This document shows, piece by piece, positions 25,940-35,288 of a stretch of 64,000 nucleotides of DNA (position 1 is the first letter of the stretch; the number at the start of each line of letters is the position of its first letter). The notes beneath the pieces were generated by a model, which did no database searches, was not told the origin of the DNA, and saw only the letters and a list, made by a program, of their open reading frames with translations. Source of the stretch: Saprospiraceae bacterium (lineage in GTDB: Bacteria > Bacteroidota > Bacteroidia > Chitinophagales > Saprospiraceae); contig JADKEB010000010.1 in assembly GCA_016718205.1 (NCBI GenBank), positions 62,001-126,000 of the forward strand. Reading direction: 5' to 3'. Made by a program: the position numbers and the translations under genes.

Positions 25940-27889
25940 ATGTCATTATTATTTAAAATACAAATTGTTTTAACTTTTAGTCTTTGTATATTAATTACCG
26001 GCTATGCTCAGAAGGCTGAAGACATCTTGATGAAAGTAGGCAGTACGGATGTTACTGTAGGGGAGTTCAGGTATATTTACGAAAAAAATAACGGAGCAAA
26101 TGCAAATTATTCAGAAGCCAGCATCAATGAATACTTAGATTTATATACTAAGTTTAAGCTTAAAGTAGAAAAAGCAAAGCAGATAAAACTTGACACCATT
26201 GAGGCACTCAAAGTTGAACTTGATGGGTATAGAATGCAACTTGCCGGATCATATCTGATAGATAAAGAAGTTACTGAGTTTCTACTCAAAGAATTGTATG
26301 AGAGAATGAAGTATGATGTCGAATTCAGTCATATTTTTGTACCTGTGGCTGAAAATGCACCCAATCAAACAAAGCAAGATGCGATGCAAAAACTGAAAGA
26401 TATCAAGAATAAAATATCATCAGGAACACTAACATTTGAAAATGCTGTATCTACGTGGTCTGATGATAGAGCCACTGCTGCTAATGGTGGGTCTATGGGC
26501 TATTTTACAGCCAAACTTCCTTCAGGCTTCTATGAGTTGGAGAGTGCTATTTACAAAATTCCTGTAGGTAGTGTATCAGATGTAATACATACAAAAATAG
26601 GATTTCATCTTGTAAAAGTAACAAACAAAAGGCCATCTCGGGGTTTGATAGAAGTGGCCCATATACTTATAGAAACCCCAGGAGTGGAAAAAGCAGAAAA
26701 TATCTACAATCAATTGAAGAATGGAAGTAAATTTGAAGATCTTCTAGCCTTACATTCTATTGATAAAACATACAGCGGTGCTGGCGGAAAATTACCTGTA
26801 TTCGGCATCAATACTTATGATGTAAAGTTCGAAGACGCCGCATTTGCACTTATTAACCCTGGAGATATATCCAAGCCGGTTCTCACTAATTCAGGATGGC
26901 ATATCATCAAGCTTATCAATAGACTTAAACCTGATACTTATGAGGTTTTTGTAAAAAGAATGAAGTCTCAAATCAATAAAGATGAAAGATTTAATGCGGC
27001 CAAGTTTAAGCTCATAGAAGATATAAAAAAAGCTTCCGGATATAAAGCTGATTTAAAAGAACTTTCTGCTTTTACTTCAACACTCACTGACGAATTTTAT
27101 TCCTACAAATGGACACCGGATTCAACCTTGAGAAGTGATAAGATGTTGTTTTCTATTGGAGGAAATACAAGGTACAGTATTAAGGAATTTGCTGACTACT
27201 GTAAAAAGAATTCAAAAACCAGATTAAAATATGATAATACCAAACCACTGAATGAAACTGTGAACGAATTATTTACAGATTATGTCAATCAAAAGGCTTT
27301 GGAATATGAAGAGAAGAATCTTCCGGTCAAATATCCTGATTTTAAGTCATTGATGCGGGAATATGAAGAAGGAATTTTACTTTTTGAAATCACTCGTATG
27401 CACGTCTGGGATAAAGCCAATCAAGACACTTCAGGACTTAAATTGTTTTTTCAAAATCACCAGAAATCGTATAATTGGCCTGAAAGAGCGACTTTGGCAA
27501 CCATCAATATAAAGAGTGTGGACAAATCAGAAATTGAAAAAATTTATGATTTTGCAAATAAAAATGATATTCAGGCTATTCAAAAAAAATATAGTGATAA
27601 ACCTGAACTGGTTAAAATCATAGAATCTTCCTGTGAAAAGCAAAGTAAAGATTGTCCGAACCTTCCTTGGCAAAAGGGAGTATTATCACCATTAGAAATG
27701 GCTGACAATGGATATAAGTTTGTAAAAATAATTGAAATTATCCCTTCCAAACCCAAATCGCTTAGTGATGCAAGAGGATATGCAGTAGCTGATTACCAGG
27801 ATTACCTTGAAAAAGAATGGATCAAGCAATTGACAAAAGAGTTTAAGGTTGCGACCAAACAAGATGTGTTGAAAAAACTAAAAAAATAA
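25940..27889 (+). CDS. Periplasmic peptidyl-prolyl isomerase with two parvulin domains
   Basis: 649 aa. The signal peptide ends LITGYAQ. A SurA-like N-terminal chaperone segment (about 22-120) precedes two rotamase/PpiC domains: the first with VEFSHIFVPVA, SDDRATAANGGSMGYF and VIHTKIGFHLVKV (about 125-235), the second with EVAHILIETPG, SIDKTYSGAGGKLPVF and VLTNSGWHIIKLI (about 237-345). A C-terminal segment of about 300 residues has no recognised catalytic motif. It probably assists folding of outer-membrane and T9SS cargo. First of three linked chaperone genes, 3 bp from the next. Confidence 0.9.
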   Translation: MSLLFKIQIVLTFSLCILITGYAQKAEDILMKVGSTDVTVGEFRYIYEKNNGANANYSEASINEYLDLYTKFKLKVEKAKQIKLDTIEALKVELDGYRMQLAGSYLIDKEVTEFLLKELYERMKYDVEFSHIFVPVAENAPNQTKQDAMQKLKDIKNKISSGTLTFENAVSTWSDDRATAANGGSMGYFTAKLPSGFYELESAIYKIPVGSVSDVIHTKIGFHLVKVTNKRPSRGLIEVAHILIETPGVEKAENIYNQLKNGSKFEDLLALHSIDKTYSGAGGKLPVFGINTYDVKFEDAAFALINPGDISKPVLTNSGWHIIKLINRLKPDTYEVFVKRMKSQINKDERFNAAKFKLIEDIKKASGYKADLKELSAFTSTLTDEFYSYKWTPDSTLRSDKMLFSIGGNTRYSIKEFADYCKKNSKTRLKYDNTKPLNETVNELFTDYVNQKALEYEEKNLPVKYPDFKSLMREYEEGILLFEITRMHVWDKANQDTSGLKLFFQNHQKSYNWPERATLATINIKSVDKSEIEKIYDFANKNDIQAIQKKYSDKPELVKIIESSCEKQSKDCPNLPWQKGVLSPLEMADNGYKFVKIIEIIPSKPKSLSDARGYAVADYQDYLEKEWIKQLTKEFKVATKQDVLKKLKK

Positions 27890-27892
27890 GTT

Positions 27893-28744
27893 TTGAGACA
27901 GATTTCAACTTTTATTACTCTTGGATTAATCACTATGCTTTCGTGTGAGAATTATTTCAATTCAGGCACAAAAGATCCGGTGGTAGCAAAAGTAGGAGAA
28001 AGAAGATTGTTTTATTCCCAACTGGAAGGATTGGTCGTACCGGGTACTATTGCTTCTGACAGCGCAGCAATAGTCGATGGATTTTTACAGAATTGGATAA
28101 GAGAAAATTTGATGATTGTGGAAGCAGAAAAAAATATAGCTGCAGATATTAATCTAAATAAACTTGTTGATGATTACAGATCATCCTTGCTGGTGTATAA
28201 TTATGAAAAAAAACTGGTAGAGCAGCAATTGGATACCATTGTACTTTTGGCCGATAAAAAATCATACTATGAAGCCAATAAATATCTTTATCAATTGTCA
28301 CATCCTATTGTGAAATGCCTGATTGCCAAAGTACCTGAAAGCGTAAAATCATTACAAGCTATCAAATCTGCTTTAAATAAGTCAGATCTAACAGAAGCAA
28401 GTTTTCTTGTGAAGGAAAATGCCGTATACTATAATAGTGATATCGATCGATGGATGTCAGTGGAAGAGTTAAAGTCGTTAATTCCTGACGGAATGGTTCA
28501 AACGGATCAAATATCTACTGGTAAAATATTTCAAAAAAGAGACAATAAACATGAATTTTTTGTTAAAATTCTGGGTCATTACGACGAAAGAGAAATTCCG
28601 CCGTTTGAGTATATTGATAGTAAAATCACTAAATCAATCCTTAGTGAAAGGAAAAATACCTTATTGAAACAATACAGGACAACTCTTTATGATCAGGGAG
28701 GCCATAACGGAGCTTATGAAATCTTCGATTTTCAACAAAATTAA
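27893..28744 (+). CDS. SurA-like periplasmic lipoprotein chaperone
   Basis: 283 aa. A TTG start at 27893 gives a short lipoprotein signal with lipobox LSC (FITLGLITMLSCENYF), so it is membrane-anchored. VVAKVGERRLFYSQLEGLV is the usual start of SurA-type N-domains. The helical body and the C-terminal segment ending AYEIFDFQQN show no complete parvulin active site, so a chaperone rather than an isomerase role is inferred. It lies 3 bp after the two-domain PPIase and 26 bp before the next SurA-like gene. Confidence 0.8.
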   Translation: MRQISTFITLGLITMLSCENYFNSGTKDPVVAKVGERRLFYSQLEGLVVPGTIASDSAAIVDGFLQNWIRENLMIVEAEKNIAADINLNKLVDDYRSSLLVYNYEKKLVEQQLDTIVLLADKKSYYEANKYLYQLSHPIVKCLIAKVPESVKSLQAIKSALNKSDLTEASFLVKENAVYYNSDIDRWMSVEELKSLIPDGMVQTDQISTGKIFQKRDNKHEFFVKILGHYDEREIPPFEYIDSKITKSILSERKNTLLKQYRTTLYDQGGHNGAYEIFDFQQN

Positions 28745-28770
28745 GTACTAACGAAATAATATAATAACTA

Positions 28771-30132
28771 ATGCAGCATATTCGAAATACTTTTTTTCTA
28801 CTTGTCCTGTTTTCCTTATTTGGGATCAATGCCTATAGTCAGGATAAGTTAATTGACAAAGTGATCGCCAAAGTGGGTAGTGAACACATACTCCTTTCTG
28901 ATGTCGAAGAGGAGTTTTCATATTCAAAAACTAAAGACCCTGGTCTGAGTGATGATATCAAGTGTATCATTCTGGACAATATGATTGCTCAGAAATTGGT
29001 CATTTATTACGGTAAAGTAGATAGCGTGGAGCTTTCTGACGAAGAAGTTGAAACTCAGTTGGATTACAGATTTGAGTCTATACTCCGGCAAATGAATGGC
29101 GATGAAGCTTTTTTTGAAGAATATTATGGTGCTAATATTTCAGAAATGAAAGAAAGATTCAGAGATGATCAAAAACATAAGATTCTTGCTGAAAAGATGC
29201 AGATGAAGCTCATTTCTGAGGTAGATATTACACCGAAAGAAGTTGAAAAGTTTTATAGAAGTGTTCCTGTCGATTCATTGCCTTATTTTAAGTCTGAGAT
29301 GGAAATATCAGAAATCATCATAACTCCCAAAGTCAATGCTATCGAAAAACAAAAGGCGCTGGATAAAATCACGGCCTTACGTCAAAAAGTCATATCCGGA
29401 GAGATAAGCTTTGCTGACGCAGCATCAAAAAACTCTCAGGATAAGGGTTCTGCAGCAAGGGGTGGTGATCTGGGGTTTGCCAAAAGGGGCGTTTATGTTC
29501 CTGAATTTGAGGCTACGGTTTTTTCACTCGCTAAAGACGAAATTTCAGAGGTGATTGAAACGGAATTTGGATTTCATTTTATTCAGATGTCAGAAAGGAG
29601 AGGTAATACCGTCAAAGCTAAACATGTCCTGATAAAACCTGAAATAACACCTTCGGATCTTGAGACAGCAAAAGCACAGCTGGATTCCATTCGAAGGGTA
29701 ATTTTAGTTGATTCATTGAAGTTTGAGTTGGCCGTCAAAAAATATTCTATGAAAAACCTACCATCATACAGCAACGGGGGAAGGGTTAAAAACCCACAAA
29801 CCAATAATACTTTTTTTGCAGCGGATGATCTTGATCCTGATAGTTACTTTGCTATATTTGAATTAAAGCCCGGAGAAATATCCAAACCGCTCGAAATCCA
29901 GCTACCAGATGGCCAAAAGGCCTTTAGGCTAATACAACTCAACACCATCTCAAAGCCTCACAAAGCCAATCTTAAAGAAGATTATGACAAATTAGCACAG
30001 TTTGCCAAAGAAAGTAAAAAGAATGAATACTTTGTGAAGTGGCTTGGGAAAAAACGTGCCCAGACTTTCATCTATGTAGATCCGTTGTTTGAAAAATGTA
30101 ATTTATCAGGAAAAAAGGGAGTGCAGCCCTAA
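28771..30132 (+). CDS. SurA-like periplasmic chaperone / peptidyl-prolyl isomerase
   Basis: 453 aa with a signal peptide (ends INAYSQ). The N-domain reads DKVIAKVGSEHILLSDVEEE, as in SurA. Two parvulin domains follow: MEISEIIITPKV, NSQDKGSAARGGDLGFAKRG and ETEFGFHFIQM in the first, VKAKHVLIKPEI and SNGGRVKNPQ in the second. It assists outer-membrane protein biogenesis in the periplasm. Last gene of the chaperone operon; a convergent tRNA gene follows. Confidence 0.9.
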   Translation: MQHIRNTFFLLVLFSLFGINAYSQDKLIDKVIAKVGSEHILLSDVEEEFSYSKTKDPGLSDDIKCIILDNMIAQKLVIYYGKVDSVELSDEEVETQLDYRFESILRQMNGDEAFFEEYYGANISEMKERFRDDQKHKILAEKMQMKLISEVDITPKEVEKFYRSVPVDSLPYFKSEMEISEIIITPKVNAIEKQKALDKITALRQKVISGEISFADAASKNSQDKGSAARGGDLGFAKRGVYVPEFEATVFSLAKDEISEVIETEFGFHFIQMSERRGNTVKAKHVLIKPEITPSDLETAKAQLDSIRRVILVDSLKFELAVKKYSMKNLPSYSNGGRVKNPQTNNTFFAADDLDPDSYFAIFELKPGEISKPLEIQLPDGQKAFRLIQLNTISKPHKANLKEDYDKLAQFAKESKKNEYFVKWLGKKRAQTFIYVDPLFEKCNLSGKKGVQP

Positions 30133-30145
30133 GAAGTGAAAGAAG

Positions 30146-30219
30146 TGGAGAATACCGGGCTCGAACCGGTGACCTCTACGCTGCCAGCGTAGCGCTCTAG
30201 CCAACTGAGCTAATTCCCC
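30146..30219 (-). tRNA. tRNA-Ala (anticodon GGC)
   Basis: A 74-nt cloverleaf. The acceptor pairs GGGGAAT with ATTCTCC. The D-arm is AGCTCAGTTGGCTAGAGC. The anticodon arm is CTACG-CTGGCAG-CGTAG with anticodon GGC. The T-arm has GGTTCGAGC. The discriminator base is A and no CCA is encoded, so the cca product encoded at 61724-63133 would add it. It lies convergent to the SurA-like gene, 14 bp from its stop. Confidence 0.95.
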
Positions 30220-30308
30220 TAACTTTTTAGTGGCGTGCAAAAGTAATAATTTTTATATTATCTAATAACTGCTTTTGTATAATATTTCATCAGTATCCTA
30301 CTAAAGTA

Positions 30309-30470
30309 TTAAGGAGATGGGCGATTGATGACTAATGGCACCCAAAATGATGGCAGGAAAAATGAGTGGCGTAGCTGCAATGTCAGGTATTGAGACCAAC
30401 ATATTTGGTTGAGTGTGATACCGCAGCCTGCAATGGTTTGACTTAAGTTGACAACTATACTCAGACCCAT
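30309..30470 (-). pseudogene. Possible frameshifted fragment of a membrane protein
   Basis: Two neighbouring minus-strand frames look protein-like but are out of phase: SSMGLSIVVNLSQTIAGCG in one, then LVSIPDIAATPLIFPAIILG in another. Together they suggest a decayed, hydrophobic, transporter-like segment. The family was not identified, and no start or conserved motif is present. Confidence 0.2.
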
Positions 30471-30518
30471 AGAGCTGCTACTTGACAATACAATAGACGC
30501 ATGTATAATCAAAATCTC

Positions 30519-30580
30519 CTTTATTTGTATCTAAATATCAGAATTTTATTCAAAATTCATATTTTAACAAGAACAAAGCC
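30519..30580. repeat. Partial copy of the nested GGCTTTGTT element
   Basis: About 62 bases, from CTTTATTTGTA to AACAAGAACAAAGCC, align closely with the right half of the element at 36251-36401. Only the right terminus AACAAAGCC is present. The remainder of the 900-bp gap (30220-31132) is AT-rich and shows no supportable gene. Confidence 0.5.
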
Positions 30581-31132
30581 ATTTAGAGCAATCACTTTAC
30601 ATTTTCAACATCAACAGGTTCATAAAAATTCAGAACATAAACATTTATTACAAACAGAAGACCTGACGGTCCTTCAGTACACTCTTTTGATGCACTGTTC
30701 CTTATTCATAAGAAAAGAGGTAGGATTTCATAATAATTGTTAAAAAAAAACTGAATTTATGTCAAAATTAATTTAAAAGTGGAATTTCCAAAAAATTTTA
30801 TCAAATTTAATTCTCAATCAGGATAAAAATTTTCGGAATACTTTGGTTTAATACAATAATAAACCACTCTGTAGTTTAAGCAAATACCTTTTTTTTATGT
30901 GACACAATACATCAATACTGGATGTTTCACAAATCGCTATATCCAAATTTTTCAGCAATCACTTGACCGTATTTTAGTTTCAAGTTATCGACATAGATTC
31001 GCATCTCTTAGGATCATTTCCTATTATTTGGATTAGTAATCAAATTATTTGGATTTAAAAGTCTTTGAACTGAAAGATCAAAGTCAATACCCCATTTTAT
31101 GGATGGGTCAGTCCTAAAAATACGACCGCATT

Positions 31133-31831
31133 TTACCCTTTCATATACATCCTGAATCCATTGCCGTGGATATTCTCTATTTCGATATGTTTATCTTTGC
31201 TCAAGTATTTGCGTATTTTTGTGATAAATACATCCATACTTCTTGCTGTAAAATAATTGTCATCCTGCCATATCTTGGTAAGGGCTTCTGATCTCTGGAG
31301 CACATCATTTATGCGGAAACAGAATAGTCTCAACAATTGTGCTTCTTTAGGCGACAATTTATCACTTGTGCCGTCAGGTTTATAAGTGAGTATTCTGAGT
31401 GCAAAGTCAAAATGGTAGTCTCCTATCAAAAATTCTCTTTGGTTTTCAGGATTTTCTTCAGGTTTTGAATTGCGACGCATCACGGCTTTGACCCTGAACA
31501 ATAATTCCTCAGAGTTAAATGGTTTGGTAATGTAGTCATCTGCACCCAATTTGAACCCTTCCAAAACATCTTCCTTGAGCGTCTTTGCTGTCAAAAATAT
31601 TATCGGCGTCTCTTTATTGAATGTTCTGATTTCTGATGCCATATTGAATCCATCTTTTTTGGGCATCATCACATCTGAAATGCACAAATCATAATGGCTT
31701 TTTCTGAATGCTTCAATACCTGCATCTCCATCAGTCGCCAATGTTACTTCATAATCATGCATCTCGAGATAAGATTTGAGTACATCTCCAAAATTCTGAT
31801 CATCCTCCACCAATAAAATTTTGTTATTCAT
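31133..31831 (-). CDS. OmpR/PhoB-family response regulator (RprY-like)
   Basis: 232 aa. The receiver domain (about 4-118) has the acidic pocket ILLVEDD, the phospho-acceptor Asp53 in LCISDVMMP, Thr/Ala in FLTAK and the conserved Lys in ITKPF. The winged-helix DNA-binding domain (about 130-230) ends KYLSKDKHIEIENIHGNGFR. The pairing with the upstream histidine kinase and the N-terminal signature resemble the Bacteroides RprX/RprY pair. The targets are not known here. It is transcribed after the kinase gene, with a 51-bp gap. Confidence 0.92.
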   Translation of the reverse strand: MNNKILLVEDDQNFGDVLKSYLEMHDYEVTLATDGDAGIEAFRKSHYDLCISDVMMPKKDGFNMASEIRTFNKETPIIFLTAKTLKEDVLEGFKLGADDYITKPFNSEELLFRVKAVMRRNSKPEENPENQREFLIGDYHFDFALRILTYKPDGTSDKLSPKEAQLLRLFCFRINDVLQRSEALTKIWQDDNYFTARSMDVFITKIRKYLSKDKHIEIENIHGNGFRMYMKG

Positions 31832-31882
31832 AAAACAGATTTTTATATTTTAAAATATAGTATTTATACAGTATATTACAAT

Positions 31883-33307
31883 TTATTTTGAATTTTGTTT
31901 TGAAGGCAACATTACAGTAAATGCACTTCCTTTGCCTGTTTCACTTCGTACTGATACTTTTCCATGATGTGCTTCTACCATCGCTTTTACATAACTCAAC
32001 CCCAAACCAAAGCCTTTGACATTATGGATATTGCCGGTATGGACCCTATAAAATTTTTCAAAAATATTTTTTAAAGCGTCTTTTGACATTCCTATGCCAT
32101 TGTCTGCGATAGTGAATTCTATCCCACCTTTTACATTTCTGGTGCTGATGACAATCTCCGGATTGTTTGGTGTATATTTTTCAGCATTGTCCAGGAGATT
32201 GTTGATGATGCCGGATATATGGGTGATGTCCCCTGTGATTTCAGCATTTGTGGCTTCCAATTGTGTACTGATACTACCACCTTTAGCCTGCACTTTTAGT
32301 TCTGCATTGACTACTGCATCCCTGATGATATCATGGAGATCAAACGGATGAAACTTTAGTTCTACATTTCGTTTTTCGATTTGTGCCATTTGAAGTACCT
32401 TTTCTACCTGGCTGAGCATTCGTTTGTTCTCTTGTTTGATGATATTGATAAATCGTATGATTTTGTCTTTATTATCCAGTATGGTAGGACTAAGGATAGA
32501 GTCTGATGCTAGTGATATGGTTGCTATGGGTGTTTTAAATTCATGGGTCATATTGTTGATAAAGTCGGTTTTCATTTCGGAAACCTTTTTTTGGTGAAAA
32601 ATGACCCATATGGTGTATGAAAAACACATAAGTATAAGACCTGTAAAAACAGTAGAGCTCAGGAGGATGCCGATCACATTGGACCATAAAAACCGGCTCT
32701 TACCGGGAAAATACAGGTTTAAGTGGCCGGGATCATTGATTTCGTCAGAGAAAAGCGATATCTTGTATTCTGCTTTATAGAGTGGATTCATGGCCGCCAC
32801 ATTGCTTGATTTGGTAGTATCGCCTATGGTAGCAGTATAGTTGCCGTTTTCTATAAAATATGCTTTGTCTCTGTTGGAGTACACACCATATTCATATGGC
32901 AAATCGATATCTTTTGATTCCAGCTCTATCTGTAGATTTTTGTCTAAGGTCTCTATGTTGATATTTTCAAGGAGCTGATAAGGATCATAAATAAATGATC
33001 TGTATTCTATGTCCTTTATCCTTTGGCTTAGTTCAACATTGTTTTTAGAGATATCTTCAAGTATGAGTTCGTTGAGCACACTTTTTGGTTCGCGTATTTT
33101 TTTTTCATAAAATAACTGTTCCGCCTCAGTTTCTGCATCAGAAATCAGTCTTTTTTTGACATTGTTGAGGGCGAGTGTTACTTTGTCATTGAAATTTTTT
33201 TCATCCAGATCTACTGCACGCTTTATCCAAAAAAACTGGATCACCCCTACACCTACAAGTGAAAGCGTCATGATGATGATGATGGTCCAGATGGCATTTT
33301 TAGTCAT
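31883..33307 (-). CDS. Sensor histidine kinase (RprX-like)
   Basis: 474 aa from the ATG at 33307. Two membrane helices (about 5-25 and 205-230) flank a periplasmic sensor of about 180 residues. The HisKA box is FINNMTHEFKTPIATISLAS with the phosphorylated His. The ATPase domain has the N box NNLLDNAEKYTP, G1 ADNGIGMS and G2 GFGLGLSYVKAM. No HAMP domain is evident. It autophosphorylates and passes phosphate to the following response regulator. A -7 box at 33313-33320 rules out the longer upstream frame. Confidence 0.93.
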   Translation of the reverse strand: MTKNAIWTIIIIMTLSLVGVGVIQFFWIKRAVDLDEKNFNDKVTLALNNVKKRLISDAETEAEQLFYEKKIREPKSVLNELILEDISKNNVELSQRIKDIEYRSFIYDPYQLLENINIETLDKNLQIELESKDIDLPYEYGVYSNRDKAYFIENGNYTATIGDTTKSSNVAAMNPLYKAEYKISLFSDEINDPGHLNLYFPGKSRFLWSNVIGILLSSTVFTGLILMCFSYTIWVIFHQKKVSEMKTDFINNMTHEFKTPIATISLASDSILSPTILDNKDKIIRFINIIKQENKRMLSQVEKVLQMAQIEKRNVELKFHPFDLHDIIRDAVVNAELKVQAKGGSISTQLEATNAEITGDITHISGIINNLLDNAEKYTPNNPEIVISTRNVKGGIEFTIADNGIGMSKDALKNIFEKFYRVHTGNIHNVKGFGLGLSYVKAMVEAHHGKVSVRSETGKGSAFTVMLPSKQNSK

Positions 33308-33312
33308 GGCTA

Positions 33313-33320
33313 CAAATATA
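33313..33320 (-). promoter_or_regulatory. -7 box directly before the kinase start
   Basis: TATATTTG on the minus strand matches TAnnTTTG, only 5 bases before the ATG at 33307. This implies a very short or absent 5' leader. Confidence 0.45.
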
Positions 33321-33505
33321 GTTGAAGAATTCCAACACATTTTTGTTTTAACAACAAATTAACTCATAACCTGGAGGTTTTATTTTACATTTAGGTAATT
33401 ATATATGCGAATATGTATTGATGTATTCATACATCTCATTCCTATATGACAACAATCATTGGCTAATCAGACTTCATATAATGCATTCATGACAAACCTC
33501 ATTAA

Positions 33506-33684
33506 GAGTATGTTTAAAATTTTATCATTTGGCTCCAAGCGGCAAATTTTATTTTATCCAGCGTTATATTTTTCGCCGTACAGCGTCAAGCTATGCTTGA
33601 ACTTCCGGTTACGACTGCAAAATATGCTTTGTCTAAAATTAAATTTCCTCACTTTCGCTCAAACATAAAAATTTAAACATACTC
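33506..33684 (-). mobile_element. GAGTATG-family MITE, copy 2 (inverted, shortened core)
   Basis: A 179-bp element in the opposite orientation to copies 1 and 3-5, flanked by TAA at 33503-33505 and 33685-33687. The two ends and the hairpin TCAAGCATAGCTTGA are conserved. The central hairpins of the standard core are missing and replaced by about 25 unrelated bases (containing AGCATATTTTGCAGTCG when read in family orientation). Confidence 0.88.
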
Positions 33685-33743
33685 TAAATATTTTTAGAAA
33701 ATTTGTATTAAAATCATCAAATTTGCATTTTAAACCAAAGGAC

Positions 33744-34304
33744 ATGCTGAGACTTATTGCCAGATTTTTTTTATGGTTATGGGGTTTTAAAGTGGTGGGA
33801 GACCCTGAAAAAACGCCAAAAAAGGTGTATGTTGTTTACCCTCATACTTCCAACTGGGATTTTCCTCTTGGCATCCTGCTTAAATTTGGTATGCCCATCC
33901 ATGTCAATTATGTAGGTAAGGAATCCCTATTCAAATGGCCCTGGGGTTGGTTGTTCCGGTGGCTTGGGGGTATACCTGTAGACCGGAAAAAGAGTACCAA
34001 TTTTGTGGATATGATGGCAGATTTGTTCCGTAAATATGATAGGCTTGCTATCACGGTCGCTCCTGAAGGTACCAGAAAACGAGTACAAAAGTTCAGAACG
34101 GGCTTTTATTATATAGCTAACAAGGCAAAAGTGCCTCTGATTTTGGTAAAATTTGATTTCGGACATAAACTTGTTGAGTTTAGCGAACCATTTTATACCA
34201 CAGGAGTTTATGCTGATGATCTGAAGTTGATCATTAATCATTTCAAAGGAGTCAAAGGGTACAATCCTGAACTGGCTTGTCAATGGGAAGACGAGAATTT
34301 GTAA
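33744..34304 (+). CDS. 1-acylglycerol-3-phosphate acyltransferase-like protein
   Basis: 186 aa from the ATG at 33744; a TTG start at 33723 is possible. The PlsC-type HX4D motif is HTSNWD (about residue 35), and the second conserved block is VAPEGTRKR. GWLFRWLGGIPVDRKKST supplies the acceptor-binding region. It acylates lysophospholipid or a related acceptor at the inner membrane. It is short, without added membrane domains. The 155-bp gap after it contains no gene. Confidence 0.85.
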   Translation: MLRLIARFFLWLWGFKVVGDPEKTPKKVYVVYPHTSNWDFPLGILLKFGMPIHVNYVGKESLFKWPWGWLFRWLGGIPVDRKKSTNFVDMMADLFRKYDRLAITVAPEGTRKRVQKFRTGFYYIANKAKVPLILVKFDFGHKLVEFSEPFYTTGVYADDLKLIINHFKGVKGYNPELACQWEDENL

Positions 34305-34460
34305 TTTTTGAACACCAAATGCCACCGTTTAAATGGAAAGTAATTTTCGATTCAACACAATGTAGAACCGATTTTTATTCGCGTTGAAATAGTGAATGTC
34401 AATCTTTTCGATGCCTACATACTTACAAAGTGATTTACTTTTAACTTTTAAATTATTTTC

Positions 34461-35270
34461 ATGCGACATATATTATTATATTTTGGACTGATTACAGTAT
34501 CAGTTTTATTTCTCTCCAATGCAGGAGGAGTGCCCCAAGGCGTGACAGGCTCGATCACTGAGGCTTCTCACAACTCATGTGGTACTTGTCATACGTCACA
34601 AACTGATGTTGATGTTGCAATAGATTTTAAAATATTAAATAAAGACAATCAGCAAGTTACGAAATATATTTCTGGTGAAACTTATTCCATAGCCCTTCAG
34701 GTCAACGCCAATAATAATCCTAAATCATATGGTTTTCAGCTTACAGCTATCGAAGAAGACACCAAAGATGATGCAGGTACCTGGGATCGATATGGTGATA
34801 AGGTAAAACCGGTCATTTTGACTATTTTTCAAAAACAAAGAAGATACCTCAATCAGTCTGCACCAAAAATTGATGGATTATTTACCGCAGAGTGGAAAGC
34901 TCCCGAGACTGACAAGGGCAATATTGTTTTTTACTATGCAGGTATTGCAGTAAATCTCAACGGAAATACTTCAGGGGACAAACATACCAAAGGCCAATTC
35001 AAATTAAAAAGCAACACATCATCGATTGATGATAAAACTTTGGACAAAAAAATATTATTGTACCCAAATCCTGCCGGAAATCACATTCGTCTTCAATCTG
35101 ATTTAATTACCCAAATTGACTTTATTGACCCATCATGCCATCTGACAGTCCATCTTTCTGTTGAAGACGGTATTGTGGATATCTCCAGTTTGCCTGTCGG
35201 ACTATATATTTGCCTGCTGAAAGACCATCATGGGCAGGCCTTGTTTACTCAACAATTGATAAAACTATAA
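34461..35270 (+). CDS. Secreted T9SS protein with CxxCH N-domain
   Basis: 269 aa. The signal peptide ends near FLSNAGG. The N-domain (about 25-190) carries CGTCH at residues 40-44 and GDKHTKGQFKLKSN at its end. This is the same 'choice-of-anchor V'-like arrangement as residues 30-190 of the SprB-repeat protein at 8195-12031. A T9SS type A tail closes the protein (ILLYPNPAGNHIRL..LPVGLYICLL). The CxxCH is a potential covalent haem site, although a matured extracellular cytochrome has not been shown. It is 18 bp upstream of mqnA and probably cotranscribed with it. Confidence 0.85.
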   Translation: MRHILLYFGLITVSVLFLSNAGGVPQGVTGSITEASHNSCGTCHTSQTDVDVAIDFKILNKDNQQVTKYISGETYSIALQVNANNNPKSYGFQLTAIEEDTKDDAGTWDRYGDKVKPVILTIFQKQRRYLNQSAPKIDGLFTAEWKAPETDKGNIVFYYAGIAVNLNGNTSGDKHTKGQFKLKSNTSSIDDKTLDKKILLYPNPAGNHIRLQSDLITQIDFIDPSCHLTVHLSVEDGIVDISSLPVGLYICLLKDHHGQALFTQQLIKL

Positions 35271-35288
35271 AAGTAAAGTTTTAAAAAA

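Noticed and set aside
30501..30743. 80-codon plus-strand frame in the gap after tRNA-Ala.
   Set aside because: It runs through the partial repeat at 30519-30580 and shows no protein-like composition.
30930..31090. Minus-strand stretch reading IDFDLSVQRLLNP and later YVDNLKLKYGQVIAEKFGY.
   Set aside because: Interrupted by two stops within a few codons, and no family could be recognised.
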